DNA of 8,333 nt from an uncultured Lachnospiraceae bacterium. GTDB taxonomy: Bacteria; Bacillota; Clostridia; Lachnospirales; Lachnospiraceae. The stretch is from contig CAJUJG010000058.1 of NCBI GenBank assembly GCA_910586715.1, forward strand, positions 5,341 to 13,673. Reading direction: 5' to 3'. The notes below the pieces were generated by a model that saw only the letters and a list, made by a program, of their open reading frames with translations, made no database searches and was not told where the DNA came from. Below are positions 1 to 6,196 of the stretch, one piece after another; position 1 is the stretch's first letter; each line of letters begins with the position of its first letter. The position numbers and the translations under genes were made by a program.

Positions 1-503
1 AGCATCCTAATCCTCTTTGATCTTTTTTGCGTCGCCCGATATAATCTCTCAGGATCATTGAGACAGCAATACATATATACATCACAATATGGTGCCCTTG
101 AATCAGAACCACACAGCCACATAATCATTTTTTTATGAAATAACTTTAATATAAAAAATTCTAATTCCTCTATCTTACTCAAATATTTATTATAAAAAAA
201 CATTCCGTGCCCAAAAATAAAAATAAATGCATCATACCGAAACAGAACATGAAAAAAAATATATACTATATCCCACATTTGCAAAAAATACCACCAATTT
301 CTCATATATTCTTTTGTAGCATGAATTCTCTTATTAGAGTGGATTTTATATTTTCTAAGAATTGCTTTATCTTTTTTATCAGAGCCAAATTCATAATTAT
401 CCATACAATAAAAATCGCTTTCAATTCCCATCTCATGAAACGCATTATTTAATCGTTCCATCATTCCGGCAATTTCCTGCACTCCTAAAAATATTTTTTT
501 CAT
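1..503 (-). CDS. Probable glycosyltransferase, N-terminal part (cut by window edge)
   Basis: An open frame runs from an ATG at 503 to the window edge, giving 167 visible residues without a stop. The start MKKIFLGVQEIAG is followed by a helix-turn stretch of the kind that opens GT-B glycosyltransferases. A hydrophobic, aromatic stretch lies at about residues 70-106, and the motif WLCGSDSRAPY at 129-139. From memory, a GSDSRxPY motif occurs in glycosyltransferase-like proteins of capsule and exopolysaccharide clusters, where it follows the first Rossmann-like domain. A GGGGA sequence 6-7 bases upstream is a modest ribosome binding site. The gene begins 26 bases after the MaoC stop, so it probably belongs to the same operon. 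Donor and acceptor sugars cannot be read from this part. It is the most A+T-rich gene of the window. Coding is well supported; the glycosyltransferase call is moderate, because the nucleotide-sugar-binding C-terminal half lies outside. Confidence 0.62.
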   Translation of the reverse strand, partial: MKKIFLGVQEIAGMMERLNNAFHEMGIESDFYCMDNYEFGSDKKDKAILRKYKIHSNKRIHATKEYMRNWWYFLQMWDIVYIFFHVLFRYDAFIFIFGHGMFFYNKYLSKIEELEFFILKLFHKKMIMWLCGSDSRAPYCDVYMYCCLNDPERLYRATQKRSKRIRM

Positions 504-529
504 CTATTTCCCCAATATTCTTACCAAAA

Positions 530-925
530 TTATTTATTTTGCCATTTGACAATCGACACTCCTGTTAAAACAATTTCCTTTGACTGATTCCTGCATACTG
601 TATCCAAAACATACTTCCCTCTAGGTAAAACTTCTTTTACAACAACTGTAGCCTCAATTTTATCGCCTAAATACACTGGACAATGGTATTTAAATGTCTG
701 CGAAACTAATATTGCTCCTTTTCCCGGCAAAAAATTGCCAATAATCATCGAAATAATATTTTGGCAAAACAAAGCATGTGCTACTCTTTTGCCAAATACA
801 GAATCTTTTGCATATGTTTCATCCAAATGAATTGGATTTACGTCCCCTGAAATTTTAGCAATTTCTTCAATAATTTCTTCACTTGCAACCCTTGTTTCAG
901 AATAACTGTTGCCAACCTCTAACAT
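530..925 (-). CDS. MaoC-family (R)-specific enoyl-CoA/ACP hydratase
   Basis: A 131-residue single hot-dog-fold protein, the usual length of the short PhaJ/MaoC hydratases. The signature ISGDVNPIHLDETYA lies at about residues 25-39 and holds the Asp (D28) and His (H33) that carry out syn hydration of trans-2-enoyl thioesters to (R)-3-hydroxyacyl thioesters. VFGKRVAHALF, which lines the acyl pocket, follows. I chose the ATG at 925 because GTGAGG lies 6 bases upstream. An in-frame GTG at 937 would add four residues but lies inside that binding site. The gene begins about 50 bases after the LpxD-like acyltransferase, in the same orientation. That pairing suggests it supplies a (R)-3-hydroxyacyl group, perhaps 3-hydroxybutyryl, for transfer to an amino sugar (inference). 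It could also serve a general fatty-acid role, but its place inside a glycan cluster argues against that. Confidence 0.88.
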   Translation of the reverse strand: MLEVGNSYSETRVASEEIIEEIAKISGDVNPIHLDETYAKDSVFGKRVAHALFCQNIISMIIGNFLPGKGAILVSQTFKYHCPVYLGDKIEATVVVKEVLPRGKYVLDTVCRNQSKEIVLTGVSIVKWQNK

Positions 926-974
926 ATTAAACCTCACTCAAATTATAGTATCTCTCATATATTACACGTAATCC

Positions 975-1865
975 CTAGCATTCCTTCATACTATGCCTTA
1001 AATTTTCCAAAAACTTATCATGAGCTATCGCAAAATTCCCGCTAACTTTTTGATTTTGTTCTACACTTTTAGTAACAACGCTTCCTAATGAAATATTTGC
1101 ATTTTTTTCAATCAGTATATTATTCCGAATTGTTGCATTCGGTCCAATCCAAATATTATCTCCTGTTTTAACGCTTCCTGCAAAAATGATTCCTGCCGTA
1201 ATCTCACAGTTTTTCCCTATTTTAACTGCATGACCTACATGCACTAAATTATCTATCTTAGTCCCATCTCCGATAACTGTGTTGTCCCAACTAAAAATAG
1301 CTTTATCTATACAGACAGTTTGTTGCAACTCTACATCATTTCCTATAATCACACCTCCCAAATGCTTAACTACCGAATATGTATTATCATATTTGCTTTG
1401 CAATTGAAAACCTTCCCCGCCAATAATACTTCCTGCCCTAATAATACAATTATCTCCTATTTGGGTTCCCTCTTTTATAGATACAAATTCTTCAACTATA
1501 ACATTGTTCCCTATCACAACATTATTTTTTGCAATATATGCCTGACGACTGATTTGACAATTATCTCCTATCAACGTTGGAACTTTTCCAATTTTTTGCC
1601 TGCTGTGCATTTTCCAAAATACTTCTCCAGGATTTTCCGCGACAATTATTCCCTTTATATGATGCGGTAAATTTTCCAGCAATGCTTCTGTGCAGACTAT
1701 ACATGAAAGATTCTGATTATTCAGCTCTTCCTGATATTTTTTATGATTGATATAGCTAAATATCCGCTTCCCTTCTTTTTGTGTATTAAGCATACCAAAT
1801 AGATCAAAATCTCCATCACATAATAACTGCCCAAACGAATTGTTATATATTTCTATCAGTTGCAT
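975..1865 (-). CDS. LpxD-like left-handed beta-helix sugar N-acyltransferase
   Basis: A 296-residue protein built like LpxD (UDP-3-O-acylglucosamine N-acyltransferase). A small N-terminal alpha/beta domain (about 1-95) is followed by many hexapeptide repeats forming a left-handed beta-helix (about 96-265) and a short helical tail. KIDNLVHVGHAVKIG at 203-217 matches the LpxD catalytic loop; H212 is the likely general base. GGEGFQLQ near 149-156 and HLGGVIIGNDVELQQTVCIDKA near 168-189 also follow LpxD order. I start at the ATG at 1865, which has AGGAGG at 1880-1875; the upstream TTG at 1884-1886 would put the binding site inside the gene. The likely reaction is transfer of an acyl group from acyl-ACP or acyl-CoA to the amine of a nucleotide-activated amino sugar. 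Gram-positive bacteria make no lipid A, so a glycan role is inferred. The ATG lies one base after the stop of the full-length deacetylase frame, which implies translational coupling. Confidence 0.86.
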   Translation of the reverse strand: MQLIEIYNNSFGQLLCDGDFDLFGMLNTQKEGKRIFSYINHKKYQEELNNQNLSCIVCTEALLENLPHHIKGIIVAENPGEVFWKMHSRQKIGKVPTLIGDNCQISRQAYIAKNNVVIGNNVIVEEFVSIKEGTQIGDNCIIRAGSIIGGEGFQLQSKYDNTYSVVKHLGGVIIGNDVELQQTVCIDKAIFSWDNTVIGDGTKIDNLVHVGHAVKIGKNCEITAGIIFAGSVKTGDNIWIGPNATIRNNILIEKNANISLGSVVTKSVEQNQKVSGNFAIAHDKFLENLRHSMKEC

Positions 1866-1866
1866 T

Positions 1867-2596
1867 CTATAGTTCCTCCTGCGCAATTTCTTTAATCATT
1901 CTGAACTGGTATCCCCTTTCATGAATATTCGCGACGAGCATTTCCAGCATATCGCATGCCCCCCCCCCCGTATTTGTTCATATTGCGATACGTTTTCAAC
2001 TGATTATATGTATGATAATATTTTTTTGCAGATAAATATCGGCTCATGTTCTCTGTATTCAAAAAAATATGAATTGGATGAAAATTAAATACGAGTGGAG
2101 CATCATAATCATCCAAATACTGCATGATTGTATTTCGTTCCGTACTCATTAAATATATATCATCCTCATAAAAGAATGGTATGTGCATCAATCCCATATA
2201 ATCTTTAAAGCATCTTACCTTCATTTTCCTATCCGGATGATAAAAATAATTTGATTCATATCTTATTCCGTTTTCATACAAAATTTGATTAATATAACTG
2301 GATGTTAATAGCGAGTGTGATCTTGCTGATACAGCATCCGGCACAATATCTTTCAAATTTTTTATAATTGTTTCCGCACTTCTTGTTTCCTTTTTGTCAT
2401 TACATAGCAATTGATTAAAATTAGGATGTATGCCCAGCTCCAACCTTCCACCCTTCCTGATTTCATCCAATATTGGTGTATCATTTGTAACATTTAAAGT
2501 TCCACAAATATTCAGATTACATATTTTTTCATAAAAATATTTCATTACATCATCACTTGCCCAATCCATATCAAACGTGAGATACACTTTTTTCAT
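1867..2596 (-). CDS. WbmS-like polysaccharide deacetylase, frame broken by an 11-G tract near the 3' end
   Basis: The start ATG at 2596 has AAGGAG 7 bases upstream, two bases from the radical SAM stop. The protein resembles the WbmS type of polysaccharide deacetylase (NodB-like fold) from O-antigen loci: TFDMDWAS at 7-14 (D9 and D11), ELGIHPNFN at 53-61 (H57), ARSHS at 91-95 and FNFHPIHIFLNTEN at 170-183 (H173, H176). These are the expected metal and catalytic positions. It probably removes an N- or O-acetyl group from a sugar. As written, the 11-G run (1959-1969) after Y209 leads to a 225-residue product ending at 1919 with an odd basic tail. With 10 G the frame continues ACDMLEMLVANIHERGYQF and on to residue 242, stopping at 1867 directly before the next ATG. 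That tail looks native for the family. I therefore read this as a phase-variable gene captured out of frame; a homopolymer sequencing error would look the same. Confidence 0.82.
1875..1880 (-). promoter_or_regulatory. Ribosome binding site setting the acyltransferase start
   Basis: AGGAGG on the minus strand, 9 bases before the ATG at 1865. It lies inside the last codons of the full-length deacetylase frame. Ribosomes finishing that frame would stop right beside the next start, whereas those in the 11-G frame leave at 1919. Confidence 0.8.
1959..1969 (-). repeat. 11-base G homopolymer in the deacetylase coding strand
   Basis: The plus strand shows 11 consecutive C, so the coding strand has 11 G, read as four Gly codons after Y209. 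With 10 (7, 13) G the gene reaches the family-like C-terminus. With 11 it stops at 1919 after 225 residues. With 12 it takes the third frame and stops soon after with another tail. G runs of this length in coding DNA are typical slipped-strand sites. Confidence 0.93.
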
Positions 2597-2603
2597 TTTC
2601 GTT

Positions 2604-2609
2604 CTCCTT
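2604..2609 (-). promoter_or_regulatory. Ribosome binding site of the deacetylase gene
   Basis: AAGGAG on the minus strand, 7 bases before the ATG at 2596 and only four bases after the stop codon of the radical SAM gene. It fixes the start and shows that the two phase-variable genes are directly adjacent in one operon. Confidence 0.75.
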
Positions 2610-2613
2610 GTAT

Positions 2614-3881
2614 TTATTCCGTGGAAATCCTACACTGCAAATCATACTGTTCAAGCTGTTTTTCAATTTCAAAAAACTGTGACGGTTCCATAATACACTT
2701 CTTATATTGTATCTCCCCATGTATTGATGCCTCTTTATCATAACAAAACAGTGGTAAACGAAATCTCAGATTATTTTTTAATGTTCCACATTGCAGACAA
2801 GAATCAAAATTGCCTTCAAATTGCTGGTTTCTTAAACGTTTTAACTGTTCTATAATTGTCACTATAGAATCCTTGATATTTCCTATAACAAGATATTGAT
2901 CAGTTTCCTTCCATAATCCCATACAACAGGGGTACAAATTTCCATCAACATCAACCATCAGTACCTGCCAAAGTTCGTAGCAAGGCTTTATATCATTTCG
3001 TTTTAGGACCCTTGTTTTGGTCTCATTTTTTACAAATTCTATATATTGTCGAATTTCCAAGGCATCCTGCTTCTGCAGCAAAGGACGAAATTTATCCTTA
3101 AAACGTTTAATATCTTCATTTGAATTTAAGCTGTTATCAAATATATGTATGATCGCTTTTCCACAGGATTTTTCTTTTTTTCGGATTTCCAAAAAATTAC
3201 AGATATTTCTAACTGTAACATCATAATTTAGACCAATTTCCCGTTCATATATCTCTTTGTCAAAGTATGATAAGCTTAAATATATATAATCCAAATTAGT
3301 CTTTATAATTTGCCTTGCTAACTGGTCTGACAGCAAACTTGCATTTGTATTAATACCCACAACAGGGAAAAATAATTTCATATAAGATATAATTTGTATA
3401 ATATCCGGATGTATCAGTGGCTCACCCAGTCCCACTGGACTGACACCACCACTCACATTTACATGAAACAGTAGTGTAATTAATTTGCACTTTCTTATTC
3501 TATAAAATATTGTTTGAATATTTACAATACTTTGAACCCTATTACCTGATTCTATTAATTTTTCGTGTGTGCAGTTTTTACATTTAGCATTACAATATGT
3601 AGATGCCTCTATCGCAATTTCTGTAGGCCACCCTGAAAATCCAGTATCTTCCGTTTCCTTCAGCAATGTTTCAAAAGCAGTATCGTACTGAAGTTCGTTT
3701 TCCCAAAACAGGATATGTTCCAATATCTTTTCACAATTAGAATTTTCCTGTTCAAACAAAATGCAACTATAGTATAAAATACGTATATCATTTGGAAACT
3801 TCATAACAATTTCATCTAGCGCATCATACCCCCCCCCCGCATTTTTCCCAAAATTATTTGTATCACTTCAAGTTTGTCCAT
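2614..3881 (-). CDS. Radical SAM/SPASM enzyme, frame broken by a 10-G tract near the 5' end
   Basis: The uninterrupted frame begins at an ATG at 3804 with no ribosome binding site (396 residues). The well-supported start is at 3881: ATG with AAGGAGGA 7 bases upstream. It reads MDKLEVIQIILGKMR, enters the G run (3829-3838), and with 10 G hits TAG at 3818-3816 after 21 residues. With 11 G (422 residues) or 8 G (421) it joins the long frame seamlessly. In the 396-residue numbering, CNAKCKNC (C71, C75, C78) is the CxxxCxxC motif holding the SAM-binding [4Fe-4S] cluster, and VGLGEPLIHPD follows at about 124-134. C275, C293/C294, C336 and C339 form a SPASM-type auxiliary-cluster set around DVDGNLYPCC. 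It probably performs a radical modification of a glycan or peptide precursor in the cytoplasm; the substrate is not readable. It follows the aminotransferase with 13 bases between stop and start. Family call firm, role unknown. Confidence 0.87.
3829..3838 (-). repeat. 10-base G homopolymer in the radical SAM coding strand
   Basis: The plus strand has 10 consecutive C. On the coding strand the run follows ATG C, so it begins as CGG GGG. From the start at 3881, 10 G lead to TAG within four codons of the tract, while 11 or 8 G open the full reading frame. The upstream codons and the downstream frame are both intact, so one base of slippage switches the gene. Confidence 0.93.
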
Positions 3882-3888
3882 ATTTCTT

Positions 3889-3896
3889 TCCTCCTT
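3889..3896 (-). promoter_or_regulatory. Strong ribosome binding site that decides the radical SAM start
   Basis: AAGGAGGA on the minus strand, 7 bases before the ATG at 3881, overlapping the aminotransferase stop codon (3895-3897). The ATG at 3804 has nothing like it. This shows that translation is meant to begin upstream of the G tract. Confidence 0.85.
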
Positions 3897-5025
3897 ATAT
3901 CATATCGCAAATTAATCTAATTACACGCTCCTGATTATCAAAGTCCATGAACGGATAAATTGGAAGTGTCAGTGACGCATCTTCACAAAACTCTGCAACC
4001 GGATAATCGCCATCCTTAAGCGCATACTTTTTTTTATTAAATTCCGTTCTCGTAATCGCAATCGTTCCCGGTCTTGATTGAATTTCCTGCTGCCGCATTT
4101 GCATCATAATCTGATTCCTTAGCTCGCTGTCTCCCGACTTTAATAAAACAACAAACGACTGGTAGGTATGTCCAAATTCCTGCGGCATAACAGGCAGGAT
4201 AATATCGGCGTTTCCTGCAAGCTTTTCTATATAGTAATCAGCACACCTTTTCCGGTCTTCCAGTAATTTATGGAGCTTTTTAAACTGCGCAATACCGACC
4301 GCCGCCTGAATATCTGATAACCGCAGATTATACCCTACGTCATCATAAATCCCCATATAATAAGGCTTACCGTAATCAGCCCCTTTTTTGACTAAATTTG
4401 CGCCATGATTTTTATACTGCATCATTTTATAGTACAACGTCTCATCATTCGTAGAGCACATCCCGCCTTCGCCAGTTGTAATTGCTTTTCTAGGATGAAA
4501 TGAAAAACATCCTATATCGCCTATTGTTCCAACCTTCTTACCCTTATACGTCGTTCCAATTGCACACGCGCAGTCCTCCACCACATGCAAATGATGCTTT
4601 TTAGCAATTTTCATTATCTCATCCATTTTAGCTGGACAGCCAAATAAATGAACTGCTATAATCGCCTTTGTTTTAGACGTAATTGCCTCTTCAATTTTTG
4701 CAGTGTCAATATTCATCGTTTCCTTTTCAACATCCACAAATCTGACATCCGCACCCACATATTCAACACAGCTTGCCGATGTAATCCATGTAAACGCCGG
4801 TACAATCACTTCATCCCCGGCATGAATCCCTAACGCAAGCAATGCAATATGTAAAGCTGCCGTACATGAAGATACGGAAACCGCATACGTACAAGGATGT
4901 TCTTCCTTAAACAGATTTTCAAATTTTTCAGTCATTGGTCCCTGCGTAACCCATCCGGAATCCAAACATTCTTTTAGGAGCCACAGTTCATCATCATCAA
5001 AATATGGTTTGGTTATTGGTATCAT
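3895..5025 (-). CDS. DegT/DnrJ/EryC1/StrS-family PLP sugar aminotransferase
   Basis: 376 residues, the normal length for this fold-type I family. The start MIPITKPYFDDDEL and SGWVTQGPMTEKFE is typical. SSCTAALHIALLALGI (52-67) binds the PLP phosphate, VEDCACAIG (149-157) supplies the Asp (D151) that pairs with the pyridine nitrogen, and CFSFHPRKAITTGEGGM (173-189) contains K180, the Schiff-base lysine. It transfers an amino group, usually from glutamate, to a keto group of a nucleotide-linked deoxysugar, giving a 3- or 4-amino sugar. Which sugar cannot be told from sequence alone. The start at 5025 has AAAGGA about 9 bases upstream. The formyltransferase ends 50 bases before it and the radical SAM gene starts 13 bases after its stop, so it sits in the middle of the operon. 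Its product is the natural substrate for the flanking formyl- and acyltransferases (inference). Confidence 0.95.
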   Translation of the reverse strand: MIPITKPYFDDDELWLLKECLDSGWVTQGPMTEKFENLFKEEHPCTYAVSVSSCTAALHIALLALGIHAGDEVIVPAFTWITSASCVEYVGADVRFVDVEKETMNIDTAKIEEAITSKTKAIIAVHLFGCPAKMDEIMKIAKKHHLHVVEDCACAIGTTYKGKKVGTIGDIGCFSFHPRKAITTGEGGMCSTNDETLYYKMMQYKNHGANLVKKGADYGKPYYMGIYDDVGYNLRLSDIQAAVGIAQFKKLHKLLEDRKRCADYYIEKLAGNADIILPVMPQEFGHTYQSFVVLLKSGDSELRNQIMMQMRQQEIQSRPGTIAITRTEFNKKKYALKDGDYPVAEFCEDASLTLPIYPFMDFDNQERVIRLICDMI

Positions 5026-5075
5026 TTTCTATTTTCCTTTATTTTTTTCGTGCAATAATTATATCTACAATGCTG

Positions 5076-6038
5076 CTAAATAAAGCACTCTCCTTTTTTG
5101 ATTTCAACATTTATATCCTCTGGTTGTAAACTATAATCAATGATTTGTATTCCATATCCTTGTTCTTTCGTGGATATAACAGGATACGTTTTCCCGTCCT
5201 GCTCCCAAATATCTGCTACCTTACCCGCAAAATCATCCTGTTTTTCTTTTATTGAAACAACCTTACATTTCCATATAAAAACCTGATACCCTTTATAGAA
5301 AGAAAATGCTCCGGGATATGGTTTTGTCTGTGCCCTTACGAAATTATAAATACTGACAGGAGGCTTAGACCAGTCAATCCGCCCATCTTCTTTTTTACGC
5401 TGCGGATAGACTCTGTGTTTTTCGATTTCAACCTGTTTTTTTCTTGGCGCACAGTTATTTGCTATTTGTGGAATATATTTCTTTAGAAGTGTAATTCCCT
5501 CTTCTCCAACTTTTTTATATAAGGTACCAATATCGTCATTTTCTTCTATCAGAACTTCCTTTTGTCCGATAATGTCGCCCGTATCAGTCCCCTCTTCCAT
5601 ATAAAACAGCGTAATACCTGCCTTTGACTCCCCATTGATTAACTGCCATACTAGCGGCGCACCTCCCCTGTAATGCGGTAAAAGCGAAGAATGCAGACCA
5701 ATGATTCCCTTAGGGGGTATGTCCAAAATTTCTTTTTTTATAATATGGTACCAACCTGATACAACAATCAAGTCCGGATTCCAATTTTGCACACTGCAAA
5801 CAGATGTTTTGTCATTCATTTTGTCAGTCACATAAATCGGCACATCATTTATCTCATGTTCCGCTATCACTTCTCTGTAAATCGCATTGTCCATGTTTTT
5901 CGTCTTTACGCTCTCATATCTTAAAACAAATTGTTCAGGAGGCGTTAAGATTCCGGCTACCTCAACATTTTCCATATCCTTTATAGCCCTGTAACATTCC
6001 AATCCATATCGAGACGCCATGAACATCACAATCCGCAT
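5076..6038 (-). CDS. Formyltransferase of the Fmt/ArnA fold, probably a sugar N-formyltransferase
   Basis: 320 residues, with an N-terminal Rossmann-like formyl_transferase domain (about 1-200) and a C-terminal domain (about 205-315) marked by RVYPQRKKEDGRIDW and RAQTKPYPGAF. The core motif LHSSLLPHYRGGAPLVW (115-131) keeps the catalytic His (H116), and EGTDTGDIIGQ (149-159) keeps the Asp (D152). The Asn normally two residues before the His (NxH in Fmt and ArnA) is Gly114 here. The family moves a formyl group from 10-formyltetrahydrofolate to an amine. Beside a sugar aminotransferase, a nucleotide-amino-sugar substrate is more likely than Met-tRNA (inference). The start at 6038 has GAGAGG about 6 bases upstream. 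A weak promoter may lie at 6070-6075. The stretch between this gene and the Rpn gene holds that gene's terminator-like stem. Confidence 0.88.
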   Translation of the reverse strand: MRIVMFMASRYGLECYRAIKDMENVEVAGILTPPEQFVLRYESVKTKNMDNAIYREVIAEHEINDVPIYVTDKMNDKTSVCSVQNWNPDLIVVSGWYHIIKKEILDIPPKGIIGLHSSLLPHYRGGAPLVWQLINGESKAGITLFYMEEGTDTGDIIGQKEVLIEENDDIGTLYKKVGEEGITLLKKYIPQIANNCAPRKKQVEIEKHRVYPQRKKEDGRIDWSKPPVSIYNFVRAQTKPYPGAFSFYKGYQVFIWKCKVVSIKEKQDDFAGKVADIWEQDGKTYPVISTKEQGYGIQIIDYSLQPEDINVEIKKGECFI

Positions 6039-6069
6039 ACAACCGACCTCTCATTTCTTTAATTCATTT

Positions 6070-6075
6070 ATCATA
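6070..6075 (-). promoter_or_regulatory. Possible -10 box upstream of the formyltransferase
   Basis: TATGAT on the minus strand would give a leader of roughly 25 bases with a ribosome binding site. The -35 position (TTATTA at 17 bases) is poor and lies in the U tract of the upstream terminator-like stem. Such boxes are common by chance in A+T-rich DNA, so this is tentative. A promoter here would be needed if the Rpn terminator blocks read-through from the asparagine synthase gene. Confidence 0.3.
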
Positions 6076-6096
6076 TTTCGCATACTTTTTCTTAAT

Positions 6097-6159
6097 AAAA
6101 AATCCCAATGTAACCGCAATCATGGTATCTTTAACCAAACCGCATACTTTACATTGGGA
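6097..6159 (-). terminator. Terminator-like stem with long loop after the Rpn gene
   Basis: TCCCAATGTAA (6159-6149) pairs perfectly over 11 bp with TTACATTGGGA (6113-6103), and six T follow on the minus strand (6102-6097). The 35-base loop holds a smaller hairpin, TGGT/ACCA, around 6123-6137. It starts about 37 bases after the Rpn stop. The stem and U run fit intrinsic termination, but the loop is much longer than usual, so it may also be a palindrome left by a mobile element. Confidence 0.5.
6142..6154 (+). repeat. Left copy of a 13-bp inverted repeat flanking the Rpn gene
   Basis: GCATACTTTACAT here is found in exact inverted form at 7254-7266, on the other side of the Rpn gene and its promoter. 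The first ten bases with one extra (CGCATACTTT) recur in direct orientation at 6079-6088. It overlaps one arm of the terminator-like stem. Confidence 0.6.
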
Positions 6160-6196
6160 CTTTACTGCCCATTATTCAGTTGTATTTTATCTTACA

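Noticed and set aside
207..568. Two plus-strand open frames near the left end
   Set aside because: They lie opposite the partial glycosyltransferase frame, are low-complexity and rich in I, F and K, lack ribosome binding sites and resemble no family. The minus-strand frame has coherent motifs and reaches the window edge.
938..974. TATAAT box upstream of the MaoC gene
   Set aside because: The -35 position is poor, and the predicted transcript would begin at or inside the ribosome binding site. A+T-rich DNA yields such boxes by chance.
1866..1886. TTG at 1886 as the acyltransferase start
   Set aside because: It would place the AGGAGG site inside the coding region and add seven basic residues that look like a translated ribosome binding site. 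ATG 1865 is correctly spaced.
5026..5075. TATAAT box between the formyltransferase and aminotransferase genes
   Set aside because: No acceptable -35 element is seen at 16-18 bases, and the genes are close together in one orientation, so co-transcription is the simpler reading.
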